From Lithospermum erythrorhizon (Eukaryota; Streptophyta; Magnoliopsida; Boraginales; Boraginaceae): a stretch of DNA of 64,000 bases. The DNA lies in contig JADFUC010001898.1 of the NCBI GenBank assembly GCA_019722365.1, forward strand, positions 248,001 to 312,000, read 5' to 3'. The translations under genes and the position numbers were made by a program. The notes beneath the pieces were generated by a model. That model worked only from the letters and a program-made list of their open reading frames with translations. It was not told the DNA's origin and made no database searches. Positions 1 to 14,030 of this stretch are shown here, piece by piece; the first letter of the stretch is position 1, and each line of letters opens with the position of its first letter.

Positions 1-1881
1 AGTCGTCAATCATGAGTCACTTTGACCCCGAATGTGAAGCGGGAACTACGAAGAGGTTATATCCTCCGTTAAAGGAATAAAGGAAGTGCTTCGCATGGAA
101 CCTACTTAGGCTCCCGTCCCCACCATCGACTCTTCTAAGAAAGAGATTTTGCCTCTCGTTGGGCCAGTTTGAAAAGGAGTGAGATTAAGCAGAAAGCTTA
201 TCTAAAGCGAGTAAATCGATTTTTATTACTTGAGTGTTCTGACTATCCCTTTCGCCATGCAATGTTTTAAAGTACCTATTGCTACATGTCATGAACTCAA
301 TGCTCAAATGGCTCACTACTGGTAGGGATCAAGTACGGATAAAAAGAAAGTACATTGGGTAGCCTATGACAAACTATGTAAAGATAAAGTTGAAGGTGGA
401 CTGGGATTCCGTGATAACCATGCTTTCAACATGGCCCTTTTGAGTAAACAAGCATGGAGAATTGCATCGGATCCGACGAGTCAACTTGCACAGATATAGA
501 ACCAAGTACTTTCCTCATAGTAACTTCTAGAGTGCATCTTTGGGTCAATCTCCAAGTCTTACATGAAAAAGTTTGGTTTCAGCCAGATACCTCTTAATCA
601 AGGGAACAAAGTGGACAGTATGCAATGAAAAAACAGTACAAGTTTGGCATCACAGATGGTTACCACATACACACTCCAAAAGACCTATAACCCCAATCAA
701 TCCAGATTACGCGCATATGAGAGTGAGTGATCTAATTGATGATGAGGTGGGGGTTTGGAAGATTAACCTTATTCGCCATGTGTTTCTTAGTGTGGATACA
801 GGTGATTTTGACCATGCCACTACATAATATTCACAGAGAGGACACTTTCATTTGGGAACCAGGGTCACAAAACAGATTCTCGGTTAAGAGTGCATATCAA
901 CTATACAGGGCAAGCAGTAGAGCTAATGAAACCCAACCCAGTTCCAGTTCATATTCAACTCAAGTTTTTAAAAGAATGTGGAAATTGAACATCCCCGAGA
1001 AGGTAAAACATTTCTTATGGAAGGGGCTCAGAGATTCACTTCCTATAATAGACAACCTAATTAAAAGAAAGATGACTATAGAGCCAATATGTTTACTGTG
1101 TGGTCAAGCTAATGAATCAACATCTCACATTTTCAACACATGCAACATTAGCAAGGAGATTTGTCGAAAAGTTACTCTTGAGGATGAAGTTGGTGGGGCA
1201 AGGTCATTTAAGGACACTTTTGAACAAAGGAAGAAGCGACTACATCAAGACCAATTCCTTCTTTGGGTTACATGCATGTGGGACTTATGGTACCAGACAT
1301 GCATCTAGGACTTATGGTACAAGAGGAATCTCAAGCTTCAAGGGGAGCCGTATAGGTCTCCCAGAGAAATTAAAAGCTTTGCTAAAGGGTTCCTCATCAA
1401 CCATCAAACTGCACCAACACAGTTGGAGGATATTAGCACTAGAATACTCTAGATCGGTGAATGGAAACAAAGGAGGCGAATATTACCTATGTTGAGGCGT
1501 GCGTATTTGGAAACTCGACGATGGGAGGCGGGGATGTGTTGTGAGCTCACTGCTTTTACCCTTCCAGTTGAAGGAACTCATCTGGGTGCTCTCCAACGGA
1601 AATGTGAGAGGTTTAGGTACAGGAAGGCTTTTATACTCGGTTGAGGGAACTTTGGGTTGGTCTTTAAGTCTTGGGCCGATACTTGGATAGTGGGTATCAG
1701 AACACGTACTTGGCCTAGCTGTTGGGGTCACATTGGAGTGTGGTTTTTTACCCGGATAGGCTTGGAGTTAGTTTTGGTTTGAGGAGTTTGTTCTTCTTGT
1801 ATTTATATTTATTTTATGTCCTGTATTTGAAAACTCTTCGTTTTCATGAATAAAATCATCGCTAATTATCCAAAAAAAAAA
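1..1881 (+). mobile_element. 3' part of a degenerate LINE (non-LTR retrotransposon)
   Basis: Broken frames match the C-terminal part of plant LINE reverse transcriptases. Around 240-490 the reading includes CFKVP, then HWVAYDKLC and GGLGFRD, then LLSKQAWRI. Around 610-830 there is a KWTV...VWHHRWLP stretch, and 840-1200 encodes a zf-RVT-like domain (KHFLWKGLRDSLP, then CLLCG...H.F..C). The usual WWG motif near 325 reads W-stop-G, and further stops and frame changes follow, so it is dead. A terminal A-run at 1872-1881, preceded by AATAAA near 1848, looks like the 3' poly(A) end. The 5' part lies outside the window. Family is clear; exact lineage is not. Confidence 0.85.
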
Positions 1882-4200
1882 GGTCATCGTGCAGTCGCTT
1901 TCAATGAAACATATACCTATTTGTATGATAATCGCCACTCTTATAAAAGTGTGAGTTGTATTTATTCATATTTCATATTATTAATTACTAAATTACCCTT
2001 CATGTATGAAAAGGACACTAATAATAAAATTAATATATATTATGAAAAGATACTAATTTTCTCTACAAAAAATAAGCCCAACGTAGTCTAATACTTAATC
2101 CAGAATATCTAAAATATAAATATAATATAATTATATACTAATAACATCAAAGAGTCTATTGTTCTTCAACAAGAACTGATAGCATCATCTGAAGATCTCG
2201 AGTCAAAACTAGAACATAGTCGAACAATTGTTCTTGAGGCTGCCGGCCAGTCTTTTACATATTAATTACCATACTATCATTATTATTGTTTCAAATAAGT
2301 CTATATTAGTCTACTCATACTAATTTTTTTATATGATACTTATTCAATTATGAATTGAAAAATAATTTTTTCAATAAAAAAATACTATTAAAGAATATAT
2401 ATCTAAATTATTATGTGATATTTTATATTATATTTAATTATATAATTCAATAATTGAAATTAAAAGGTCTTAAGATACATATCTAATACTCCTCCAATCT
2501 GACCAGATTGTCGAGTTTAAATTGGATGTTTGGCCGGAGATTAAATGTTAAATTCAAATATTTTATTTTCTTGTATAATATTTGGTGAAAATTATCAAAT
2601 AGTAATATTTTGATATGCTTTTAATATTGACATTAAATTTATTGAAATCAAATTATGTTTATGTCGATGAAAGAGTAAAAGTTTATCAATTTTGAGCGCT
2701 TAAATCGGCGTAATGATCATTTAGTATGAGAGAGAGTAAGAGATTTTTGAATATTTTATTTTAGAAATTTAATTGTTTTATTATAATAAAATAACGTAGT
2801 AGTTTTTTATGATTAAATAAAATATATCTATCTATAAACTATAGAGACAATAATTAATTAGATTGAATTCAATATATGGAAGGAAATTTAAAAAAATTCA
2901 ATCTTCACTATCTAATACTCTTTATTGATTAGAAAACTAAGAAAGAGTATATTGACAATAATACTTATATTAGTTTTTATTGTATATGAAATATAATTAA
3001 ATACGATATTATAGTGCTTAAAAATACGTGCGTAGATATATGTATGTATAGGTATATAATCGCTTCGTTGATGAATATTAGATGTCTGAATCGGTACCCA
3101 TAGAACTACATTTGAATGAGCAGTGGCGGCTTTTATATTAAAAGCGTATTTATGTCGAAATTTTAAAAGTTTTAAATGTCAGTAATATTAATCACGTATA
3201 CGCTATTGAGATTTGACTTTTATTAAAATTCGTTATGCTGAATATCTTTTTAAAAAGATATCTTATTCTTAACTTACTTAATTTTTTAATGTAATTCATT
3301 TGGAATATTTCGTATTGAAACAGGCGTCTATGTGTGGCACAACAACATTTTGCGTGGAAATTTAAAATTGAGAGAATTTCGTAATAAGGTGCGATATTAT
3401 TCGGTTTGTGTCTGGAAAATAATTAGAGGCAATCATCCAATTAAAATATGTAAAATGGATACACTTAAAATAAATTAAATATTAGAATTGTGAATAATTT
3501 ATCTTCTGTCGATTGAGAAGTGATGTTTTAATAATACGTAAAACATAAGGTGTATGGAGTGTATTTTTTTATTAAAAAGAGAAAAGTCGTGTTTTTTAAT
3601 AATAAATAAAATAAGCTAAAGTGGCATTCTTTATTAGCTTGAAATTGAAGAGTAGTATGGTATGAAAAATTTAAATCCCATTATTAGAAAATTATGGCGA
3701 TCATATAATTATGAGCAAAATAGATTATAATATAAATAAAGAAAATATAATTTGTTATAAATTTCACGTAAATAGTTAATTAATTAATTTATTATAAAGA
3801 GTTTAAATGTTTGAAGTAAAAAAAAGCTGCGATGTAGCAGGCGTAGATTTTACTAGTAATAGAAGGAGTGGTGCATGATTTTATAAATTCATACACTATA
3901 CATTTTCAAAATCTTTTGATCTGAGAGTTTTTCTCATACCATATTTACATTAAAATTGATTTCTTTTGGACTCAATTAGTTGGTTGTAGGAACCAATTTT
4001 TCAATTTTACACTTTTACACTTTTAACAGTACAAGAAGTGACTCTGATACAATGTTACAAATCAAAGGATTGATGAGACGAGGATTGATTCCAAATCTTA
4101 TAGACGTCACTATGCTTTCATAATATTTTGATGTCAGATTTTTCGGTAAGAAAATACAAACCTTCACACATGAAACCAATTATTCGGTGATCATGTGGGG
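1882..4200. other. AT-rich intergenic sequence, nothing recognised
   Basis: Very AT-rich with dense stops in all frames. I see no conserved coding motif, RNA gene or clear repeat pair. Confidence 0.6.
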
Positions 4201-4269
4201 GAAATTGAGTGTATGCATGATTTTAATATCATGTGAAGAGTACATAAAATTTTATCTGTTGAATCTTCA

Positions 4270-4620
4270 TCGACTTTGAAGTTTCAGCCGATTAATGACG
4301 GCGAAGCAGGAATTAAAAGTGCGAAACAAACAAACATAAGCGTTATCTTTGGTTTCTGCCCCCGATGTGAAGAAATTTATCTTTTCAATTTAAATTCGCG
4401 GATCGTAATTAATCATGAAGATTGTTCTGGCTTTACCGTTAGTTGGTTGCTCGATAGTTGATTATTTTAGCATATCTGAAAATACCGACTCTGGCCTACT
4501 TAAGCAGATAAAAGCTACCACAAGTTCTTTAAGAATATATAATATTAAAATTAATAATATACATGATGATTACATGTATTTGTGTGGAAAATAAATACCG
4601 TATATAAACAAAAAACTTAA
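4270..4620 (+). repeat. Third, partial copy of the LTR-like repeat at 5020 and 6900
   Basis: It shares ordered blocks with the two copies downstream: GAAGATTGTTCTGGC near 4418, an AAGCAGATAAA...GCTAC...ACAAGTTC block near 4503-4527, and CATGATGATTA followed by ATTTGTGTG near 4562-4585. The short open frame here (4276-4461) has no recognisable protein family and lies inside the repeat. A truncated or solo LTR of the same family is the simplest reading. Confidence 0.5.
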
Positions 4621-5019
4621 GCTAAGCCCAGATTATTCATGGGCTTGATTGGCTAAAAACCGCCTTACAATTTCAGCGTAGGAATTTGTCTGATTCGACC
4701 TAAGTTTCTATTACCTTCGAACCTCGGAATTCCTGTTTGTGGAACTTATCCACAGTTAAGACTAAGTTTTGAACCTCTTCGTCAAGGACTTAGGAACTTG
4801 ACACAAGTCCCGATCAAGTTCCTATCAAGTTCAGAACATTCAAAATACAATAGCCGAAATTTGGCTTCATATTCTCAACATTATCCTTAAGTCAATTGAT
4901 ATTGGAGTAAACCATGACCATATAATCAACTATATATATTTGACATAGGTGGTGGTAAAATTGAGTAGATAGTGGATACCACGAGTTGCATTTGGTCCCC
5001 CAATGAGCGTAGCGTTTTG

Positions 5020-5560
5020 TGTTGTTAGGATTTAAGGCCGAAAATCGCCAGGAGTTTAGCTTGATAAATAAAAAGCGACATGAATTTAAAGTACCGAAAT
5101 AAAGACACCTGTGAAATATTTATCTGAGGTTCACTTCAATGTAGAAAGATACTCATGTTCTTCTTTGCGAAATCCACTATAACCCGGGAAAGATTATTCT
5201 ATTTTCTGGCTAGCCAATGCATCGAGTTGAGTATTTTACTTTATCACAGAAAATCTTAACAACAAAGCTGCAAAACGAATAAACTCTACAAGTTCTTGTG
5301 AATATTAAAGCGCAATATTCTTCACATGATGATTATTATACACATTTGTGATGATTATTGTCTACATTTTGTGATTAAAATACTTAATGCATGAGAGAAC
5401 ATATCTACATACATAAGCGAGGTTTACATCTAACTGGGGTATTAATTTGAGTTCTAGTTAGCTTTGGCGCCAGTATCTGACTTTATTCCGTGATTCTTAT
5501 GAACTTAATTTATCAAGTTATCCAAACTTACAAGTTATCCAAATATGGCGGCAACTATTT
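5020..5560 (+). repeat. Left LTR-like repeat
   Basis: Direct-repeat partner of 6900-7410. Alignable blocks run from GTTAGGATTTAAG near 5028 to the paired AAGTTATCCAAA motifs near 5515-5545. The copies are clearly diverged, so the insertion is old. Confidence 0.55.
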
Positions 5561-6899
5561 AAAAGCAATCTAAAGCTTGGTATGTTGAATCAATGCTTCA
5601 CCATTAGTCTTCAACTGCCCAGCCAAACACCACGAGTTGGCGTCACTTGACTCGCGATGTTGAGCGGCTTGATGTCTTGCTGCCAATCTCATAGCATCCC
5701 TGAATGACATGACGACTGCAGAGAGAATCTAAAATAACCATTACTGCGGCGGTGAACACCGCCGTTGATTCAGGGCAATCAACATCTTTACTTTTGCCTT
5801 CTTGATCTTGTGATGCTTGACAACGCTTGGAAAAGCGAGGCGATTGGTCGTGATGAATTTTTATAACTTACGCGCCCCGTTTCCATGTCGGCGACTTCCT
5901 CGATTTCAGTTAGGTGACCTCGGTGTTTTGATCGAGCATACTTCTTGGATTAGCAAATAATCGGGAGGTTGGGAGCTCCCTCTTTTTATGACTTTAGGCT
6001 GCGCGCCCACAGCTTTCGGATGATTCATGCGGCCACAGTACGGTTGCATCTTTTGCTAAAGATCTCCCGAACCCACCACCAAGCGAAGTATTGCATCTGT
6101 CGATTGGGTTACCTTTCTAACCTTGATACATCTTCATTTGAATGACTCTCAGAGGAACTCCCAGTACCTCGATCTGTCAAACGAAATTTCGCAGCAACGC
6201 TCCTATTTTCATAGAAACTCTTATGTGAAACTCACTGTTTTCCTTATGCACTAACTCCTCTAATTGTATTCTTACAAGCGTCTATTGAAGTATATAGTAT
6301 CGACTCGCATTGCTGTTATAACCATAGCTCCCGAACTACCAGATTCCATCTTCCAAAAGTAGTCACGTAACCGCCTTTATCCAATTTCGGCTCCATAGAA
6401 ATTAGAGTTTTCCACCCAACTTGAACATGCACTCACCTTTGTCGACTTCGGGGAAAGAACAAATGAGACAACCTCAGGTGGCATCTACCGCCTGTCGTCC
6501 AGTTAGTGCTTGAATGGTATCTAAATTTCAATGATATAATTAACCATTATATTCATATCATGAATGGTATGAAAAGACTCTCCAGACCTATAACCCAGGA
6601 ATCCACAGAAGCATTCACATATAGTACCAAAATATCAGAATGAGCAACTCGCTCGCTTAGGCTTTGTAGTGCTTTTTCGTGTGGCCGTTTGTCAGCCGTA
6701 TGAAATTATCGAGTACTCTTTCCTACAAGTGTGACCTCATTTGATGCGAAATTAGGTCTACCGTTCTTCCTTTTGCTACACTTCATCTGAGAACCGTTGT
6801 TGACTACGCGCCGTGACTCCTTTGTGGTGGTTCTTTGTGTCCATATTCCTTGTGCCCGACGTCGATTAGCAGACGCAGCAGTAGCTTGGCTCACAATAC

Positions 6900-7410
6900 C
6901 TGTGTTAGGATTTAAGCCCCTCAAAATTCCTCGCGGAGTTTCAAACAATGAATAAGCCTGACATAGAATTTCAAGTGCATAAAATAAATAAACGAAATGA
7001 TTTTTATCTGAGTTACTTCTTGATGTGAGTGCGTCGCATTCTTCTTCGTAATCCCTTATAATTAGGAAGATTGTTCTGGCCTCTTATTGTGAAATCTAGC
7101 AGGTTGAGTATTTTACTAACTTTATCATTTGAAAATCTCGGCAATAGCTTCTAAAGCAGATAAAGCTACAAGTTCTTGATAATATTAAAGCGCAATATTA
7201 ACTTGCATGATGATTATCGTGCATTTTTGTAGTTGTGTGATAACCGTCTCATGGATAACTTCTGTATATAAATGAGCCTACTGTAGGTGATAACTGAGAA
7301 CAAGAGTTGCTTAGCCTCAAGTATCAGCTTTGTAGGTTCGAGAGCAGCTGCTCGAGTTATCTGGCTTGGCCGCGAGTTATCTAAATATGGCTTCGCTCCC
7401 GGCCGACTTT
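6900..7410 (+). repeat. Right LTR-like repeat
   Basis: Direct-repeat partner of 5020-5560, starting TGTTAGGATTTAAGCC near 6902 and ending after GAGTTATCTAAATATGGC near 7370-7390. The reverse-strand frame at 6706-6948 crosses its start and resembles no family I know. Confidence 0.55.
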
Positions 7411-10372
7411 GTCTTTCCGATGGTGACCTTGATGGCGGCTTTGGTCAAGATGAGTGACATAATTGTTGCACTTTAGTTGGTTCTGACGGTGTGCGATTTT
7501 GATTAAGTTTAGACATAAACGTTAGTTTGTGTAGCACTTTTGTTCTGGTAATTGTCTGATTATTGTACTTTGGTGCGTCTGTTGTGACACAATTTTCTGG
7601 TTAAGTTTAGAGCGGAAGCGTTGTAGTTTGAGTGCGGGCCAAAGTCTGTATTATATTCTTATCCCGAAGGTAAAATCTTACGTTATTATTATTGAAAATC
7701 GAAAGTCTATTTGTGTCCGTTTGATAATTAATTTGATCCATTTGATAATTAATTTGAGACAAGTTGTCGTTCAACTGCTCTCTTCGCAACAAAGAAGCAA
7801 TATTTAGTTATTTACAATTCACTATTATTTGAGATGTAACAAGCAAGGTATTACTCCGTAATATTTATTGGTCAGCACATTTACTAGAGTGGGAAGACAT
7901 GAATGGCAGCTGAACGTGGAATACCTGAGGCCTCCTTTTACAATATATGCAGGTCTGATGAGTTGGAAATTAATGTTTAGTCTTGCTGAAACCATCCCTA
8001 TTGGCATTCAAATGTCTATCAATTTCTCTGGCCCTATGATTTTGTAACCCGCATTTATAGGGAGTTTTAAATTTATGTGCTCATTGTTTGGCATGACCTA
8101 TATTTTATTTGACATGACAAAGACATAACAGAGGCTTAAAGAGTACTTACTAGTGATTCTTAATTATTTACTCTGTATTTATTATTAGTTTATTAATGAA
8201 TTTCAATTAAAAGTAAAGAATAAGATAATTGAACCTGGTTTTATGTATTGATAGGAACATGTCAAACTCCAAATTAGTTAATAGAGGTAGTATAATAAAT
8301 TAATTTTAATTCTGGCAGGTGGCATAAATGTTATGAACCCAAAAACAATCTAGTATTCGTAGAAAATTTATACTCATTAATCATTATGGAGTAACTGTTT
8401 GCCTAACATTTTGAAAGCATTCATAACATTATAAAAGTCAAAGTTTTGCTAAAATGTGGGACATTGAGAGTATATAATTGAATCATATATAGTTCAAAAA
8501 TTATTAGACATTTATATATCCTTAAATTTGGCTATAAAAGGGGGCTTTCTTTCTAAATATGTGAATAATTATAGTGGTAATTGTCGAAAGTGTAGAAGCC
8601 AGCGTCAGCTTGGTATGAATCTACATTTTTGGGATTTTAGGTAGGAGGTGAATCGCGGAATATGCGCCAGCCCAGACGGGGGCAGAGCTTCGCCGCTTGT
8701 CCCAGATTTTTGCCTTTGCATTATTTCGAACTTCTGTATGAAGAGGTCTTGACATTTAACATTTCTGGATTCTTCACCAGGTTGGTATGTGGGATGCAGG
8801 TAGTAATTGTCGATTTGATCCCGAATGGTGTGATGTCTGACTCTTGTGTCGTTTTAAATTAATTTTCCAGCAATGTAACTATCTGATTAAAGTGCAACTT
8901 TGCCCACTAGCTGAGACCAAATCAACAATTAACTCAATAATTATAAATATATGAAAATTGTTTAAATATAAATTTTCATATGTAAATTATACTCCGTATA
9001 AGTTTAATCTATAGATTAAAATTATAGTTAATGGAACATGTAATCCTTGTATGCTTGAGACTCGACATGAAACCTTTTCTCATTAGCTTTTGAGTTATAC
9101 ATCGGATTAATTACATCACTCGATAAAATGCAACTATAATACTACGTGAAAAGTATGTTCATTCTTTTGTGTTTAGTTAAATTGCTTACTATGATTCTAA
9201 GATATTGATGACCTATACTCTAACTCTATTATTGTTGGAGGTGTACGATGGATGCCATTAGACTAGGCTAGAAGTTATTATGTGAGAAACTGATGATATT
9301 TTTAGATATCTAAACATCGTTGATTAATTAGAACAAATATGTTTCGAGGAGTTCGTGATTATTATTGCACATGTTGGAAGGCTTCTAATTGGGGTCTGTT
9401 TTCTCTATTAGTTATTTGACATTTGTTATTTGTAAAGGTGGCATGTTTTATTTCATACACTACGTACTCTCTATATATTGCCTTGATTGATCATTGATCG
9501 ACTACTGTAAAAGCTTTATTTGCAGAAATAAAATCGAAATTTTCAGTAGTAAACAAGAGAAAATGAGAATCATTGTCGCCAGCTGCACCGTTGAGCAAGA
9601 AGCCCACATAGGGCATTTCATCCAGCAACAAATGTCATTCTTGTCTCTCTTTGCAGCTAGACATGTGCTCTTTTCACTTTGAAAGATGTAATCTCTCCTG
9701 CATATTACTACTCATCCATAGTACTAGAGAATTGTACATCCAGAACCATGCACATGGTCAACCTGCAAACTGGGCTAATAGTAAATAATGAATTAATGAA
9801 ATGACCTGTGTGATTTGGGTAGTGTGATTAGTTCCACTCTCCACTATTTCAGTCCAAGTTTGTGCGACTACTTTCAAGAAAGGGCTCATCCAAACACAGT
9901 AACACGTGATGTTCTATCTTTTTTCCCCAACTTCTTTTCAACGTACGGGGTGCATGAATGCTAAGCTAGCCTATTGTATTTGGAATATTTTCAAAGACTT
10001 ATATTTTAATTTGTTATTGAAAATACGCTAAATTTCTACAGTATAAATTATTGCTTATAGGTCAGTTTCGCCACATATTATTGAACTTTAACTTGTTCAT
10101 GAAGCAAACTATTCGTGTAGCAACGACAATTTATTACATTTGGATAGTAAGTAACAAGAAAGTGTTTGAAAATTTGGAACAGGATGTGCAATGTACCTGC
10201 CAAATGCATTCATAGAGTTAGAAGCTGTGTAAATAGTTGGGAGGTATAGTTAGAAGTAACACAAATTATAATATATGTGTAGATTAGGAGTTTAGTTTGG
10301 CTATCCTAAAACAAAAGATAGCATACTATCTGTATTTATATATTCTATCAATACAAAATATATTTTCTATCA

Positions 10373-10414
<42 letters not shown>

Positions 10415-11036
10415 ATGATTACAATAGATTTTTATTTTATCCTTCAAATTTAATTTGCTTGTCATATGATTCTTATAACGATCTTTTCATATTTCATGAA
10501 GGGAGTGGCCCTAAGAATGAACCAATGATTCCTAGCTCACCATCTCATCTATAACCGACTCCCCATGTTTGAGTTCGAAACTACAAGGATGGTCAATTTA
10601 GTGTACTAGTGTGCGATCGGCGTATTCTGGATCGCTCGTTCTGAAAGACTTGAATTTTCATATGTTAATGTATTTATATAACAAATAAATAATACTCTAA
10701 ATTTAGATAAGGAAAACTCTAAATTAACTATAATTTAGTTCTAGATAATAATCGTTCTATGTAATTAATCATATCACTATAATTACGTGAAAACACAATA
10801 ATATCAAATTATAATACAATATTCTTCATAATACAATAAAATCTAAGAACTACAAAAAGTGGTCCAGAATTGATAAATAATATTACTTTTTAGTTTCAGT
10901 TAGATGATTATACAGAATTTTTTATTTTTATGATAGTTATTTATTTATAATTTGATATAGCTTTTCTGATTTGATGTAGTTTTTATATTTACGATGTGAA
11001 ACTTTTTCACAATCACAATATGGCGTTTCTGTCTGC
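7411..11036. other. Intergenic sequence without a recognised gene
   Basis: AT-rich, with short open frames at 8662-8862 and 9494-9682 that show no family motif and no convincing splice context. The 8590-8870 stretch is less AT-rich and may be an old gene or transposon remnant. A TACTCCGTAT motif near 8991 recurs through the window and looks like a scar of Stowaway-type termini. Confidence 0.5.
10381..10406. repeat. (TA)n microsatellite
   Basis: An almost uninterrupted TA run within a longer AT-only stretch. Confidence 0.9.
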
Positions 11037-11039
11037 TTA

Positions 11040-11480
11040 ATAAAAGCAACTTTTAAATGCAAATAATGCATCCCAGTATGGAGCGGATGGAGTAGTGTTG
11101 AGTTTGAAGCGATTATTCAGTTGGCGAAGAGAACGATAGAGCTCGCAATCATTGCGTGGGCCTCTTGGAAAGATTCTTTGGAAGAAGAGCCCGGCTCTAC
11201 TCACGTTGAGCGCGAGTTGATTGGACGTCTTGAGGGGCATTTTGGGGGTTTTGAGTTAAAGCGATTACAGGCCCAGGTTATGTTTTTGCTTTTGTAAATA
11301 GATAGTTATTTAGCTATGGAGTTGATTATCGCAAAACACAATATAAATAATAATAAATCGTAGGAAGAATATTAAGAACTGTATTGGCAGAAGAACTTAG
11401 AGAGTTTATATTTGTTAACTTGGTAGAACTTTGTTATTGAGATTTTGATAAGAAAATGCTCGGCGATAGAAAAATACCAC
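11040..11480. repeat. Left LTR-like repeat
   Basis: Pairs with 15640-16075. The best-matched part is 11275-11470 (AGATAGTTATTT, GTTGATTATCGC, GAAGAATATTA, AGAGTTTATATTTGTT). Confidence 0.6.
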
Positions 11481-12761
11481 TTATATTGATCTAAATCCTT
11501 AATCCTATGAATTTTGGAATTAATCATCTTAATTTTGGGATTTTAGTTTTTAATTAAATCCCATTTTTTAGATTTTTTTGGACATGGTCGATCTCGTTTT
11601 ATTCGGCGAGTCATATTCGGGATATATTTTTATCTTGAAAATTTTCGACCATCTCGACCCGTAAGCGTAGGGTTTGACAATTTTATCTGTTGATTAGTTT
11701 TATTTTAATATTGCGATTGTCTTATCACGTCTGAGGTAGCGGGGCTTTTTAGGATAATTATTTATGAGATCTATATAAGGGTAGGATTGAGCTTCAAAAA
11801 TCCGTTTCGTAAATCGTTACGCTCAAGCCCCCCGCACCCATTTCATTGCTCGAGGTAGATAGGGAAACTACCACTTTTTTCTTGCTTCTTATGACATTAT
11901 ATGATCATATACCGTTATTAATATGCTTTTCTTCGTACTTCTGTGAAGTTCTTGGAGTTGAGTAGAAGCACAAAGTTGACAACGTTTTGAGATTTTCTTG
12001 ACTTTTGTAAAGGGCCATCTTTTACGCTTTTGATGAGCATTCTTGATGATTATACTTGTACATTCTTAACTAGATGCTTAAATATTCATTTTGAAGTATA
12101 TAGCACTAGCTAATTTTCTTGAATTTCATAATTTGATTCGTCAAACTTTATGCCTTGTTAGAAAAGCGACATAACTTTTCGTTATAAGTTTGTTACATTT
12201 CGCCTTATATCTTTAGAAAGATAATGAAGAGGCGGTTCTTTTAGAGTATAGTGAGCCCCATAATTCGTCCTGTATCTCATGTTATGAGTGTTTTAAGATG
12301 CTACTGGAATTTTTCGTTTTCAGCTTTTTGTAGCTTCTTTAGGGATTTGTTTCTCCCAACTCGGATATCCGGTTGGGGTGAGGTTTGAGCTCACCCGGAC
12401 TCGTTTTATTGAGTCCGGTTTACCGAGGCATATTTTTGTTCAGATTTTTAGATGATTAAGGTTGGTCATCCAACCTCATAAGCTGCATGGCATACTCGGA
12501 TCTATTTGTGTTGCGTTATGCATTCCGTAGGATAGGATGGCAGGCTTTTCTCGCCTGGACCTTTAGGACGCGTGCGTACACCCCACCCTTTGCTTTGATC
12601 GACCCTCTATAAGAGCTCGATTGCTTGATTTGTTTTTCTCTTGCTTTTGTAGACTCAGCTGGTGAGGTAGTTGATGATCATGGAGTAACCTTTACGCCCG
12701 TAAATCTTTATTAATGTCCTTAGTCGTAGCTTGGGATAGGTTAGCCCGATATACATATTAT

Positions 12762-12788
12762 ATACATATATATATATATATATATATT
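12762..12788. repeat. (TA)n microsatellite
   Basis: Alternating TA tract inside the decayed LTR element. Confidence 0.85.
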
Positions 12789-13811
12789 AGGCATTAGGCA
12801 TACGGTAGTGCGAATGACCACGGTAATGATGATATTTAGTGGCGGAGGCGTACTCTTTCGCTTTTCTTTTGACCGCGTGCTCATGGGCGTCCTCTTCCTT
12901 TCTATTTATACTTTTAGTCCTTGTCTTGGTAGATCGGTGGTTTGAGGGGCGTTGACAAGTAAGGGGGCGATGAGGGCGTCCCTTTTGATCTTCGACCACT
13001 ACGCTTTGGGTATCGCCCCGGCTACATGCGCTTTGGGTAATCACATGAGGCTGATAAGTATTTTATGTTCTTATTAGGGAGATGTGATTCTTAGGACATT
13101 TAAGGATAGTATCGTTTAGGTGATAGCTCTGGGTTCCACCTTCTTTCCTTCCATTTCTTATGGGTCAATATTTGCATATATCCTGCTTGGTGTGTTGGTT
13201 ATTGGTTTCAACCGAGGGTGAAGCGTCGTATTGAGTAAGGGTATCGTTCCTCCATTCTGTAACGTGCCAGTCACCAGCGTGAGTAGTTGTGTGGCAAGGC
13301 TTGAGTATCTTGCTTGTTGGTATAGGGGACCTTCATTTTCGATCCTTAATATTCATAGTCATGAATTGTATAGATAGATAAATGAGGTACCTCTATCCTT
13401 CAAGTGTTATACTTTGGCCATCGTCATGCACTTGGGTACATGTTTGGTGCGTCCACCGAGGCTATCGCGGTGTTACTCGACTTTTTGTCTTCCCTTCATG
13501 TCTTGTGCATCTCGCTCCAATGTCGTGACTTCAACTTCACGGTGGTCCCCGGATCAGCGAGGTTTTAGAATTATTCGACTGTGTCAGGTCCGGGTGAAAT
13601 CTAGGAACCTTTGTATCCACAGATTGCGGTACAAACGCCAGAGAGGGCTTTGGCAACTTTAACTCTAAGGGTTACTTGTTGGTGTAGGCTTATATAATGT
13701 TAATGCTTCATTGATCAATCTTGCTCAAGGGCTTCAGCAGCTTGATCTTGAGATGGTTAGCCTGATTTGCTAATTTCGTAGGTTTAGATCTCTATGGCTC
13801 TTCGAAGCTCG

Positions 13812-14030
13812 TTGGACACTGTTGATATGTTTCAACCGGCTTTAGAGACTTGTGGTCTGGATGTCCTTGTTCGGCTTTAGAGGCGTATTGGACAAGCTGA
13901 CATATTCTTGACTGGCCTAAGCAACTTAGTAGTCTGGATAGCCATGTCCGAATTTAGAGGCGTGTTGGACATGGTAAAATGTTCTGACAGGCACTTGCGG
14001 CTTAGTAGTCGGGGCGATCTACATTCATAT
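13812..14030. repeat. Tandem repeat, about 76-77 bp unit, about three copies
   Basis: TTGGACA recurs at 13812, 13888 and 13965. Each unit then carries a GCxTxAG..ACTT.GTAGTC-like block, and the first two end in TTTAGAGGCGT. Copies are diverged. The array lies between the LTR-like ends, where plant LTR elements often hold tandem repeats. Confidence 0.7.

Larger units (their letters stand above)
5020..7410 (+). mobile_element. Degenerate short LTR retrotransposon-like element
   Basis: Two direct repeats (about 5020-5560 and 6900-7410) flank an interior of about 1.3 kb. Both start near TGTTAGGATTTAAG, a plausible TG-initiated LTR start. They share CTACAAGTTCTTG, AATATTAAAGCGCAATATT, CATGATGATTAT and AGTTATC.AAATATGGC in the same order. 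The interior is more GC-rich than its surroundings and shows no gag or pol motif. It could be a non-autonomous (TRIM/LARD-like) element or a heavily deleted one. No target-site duplication or primer-binding site was confirmed. Confidence 0.55.
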
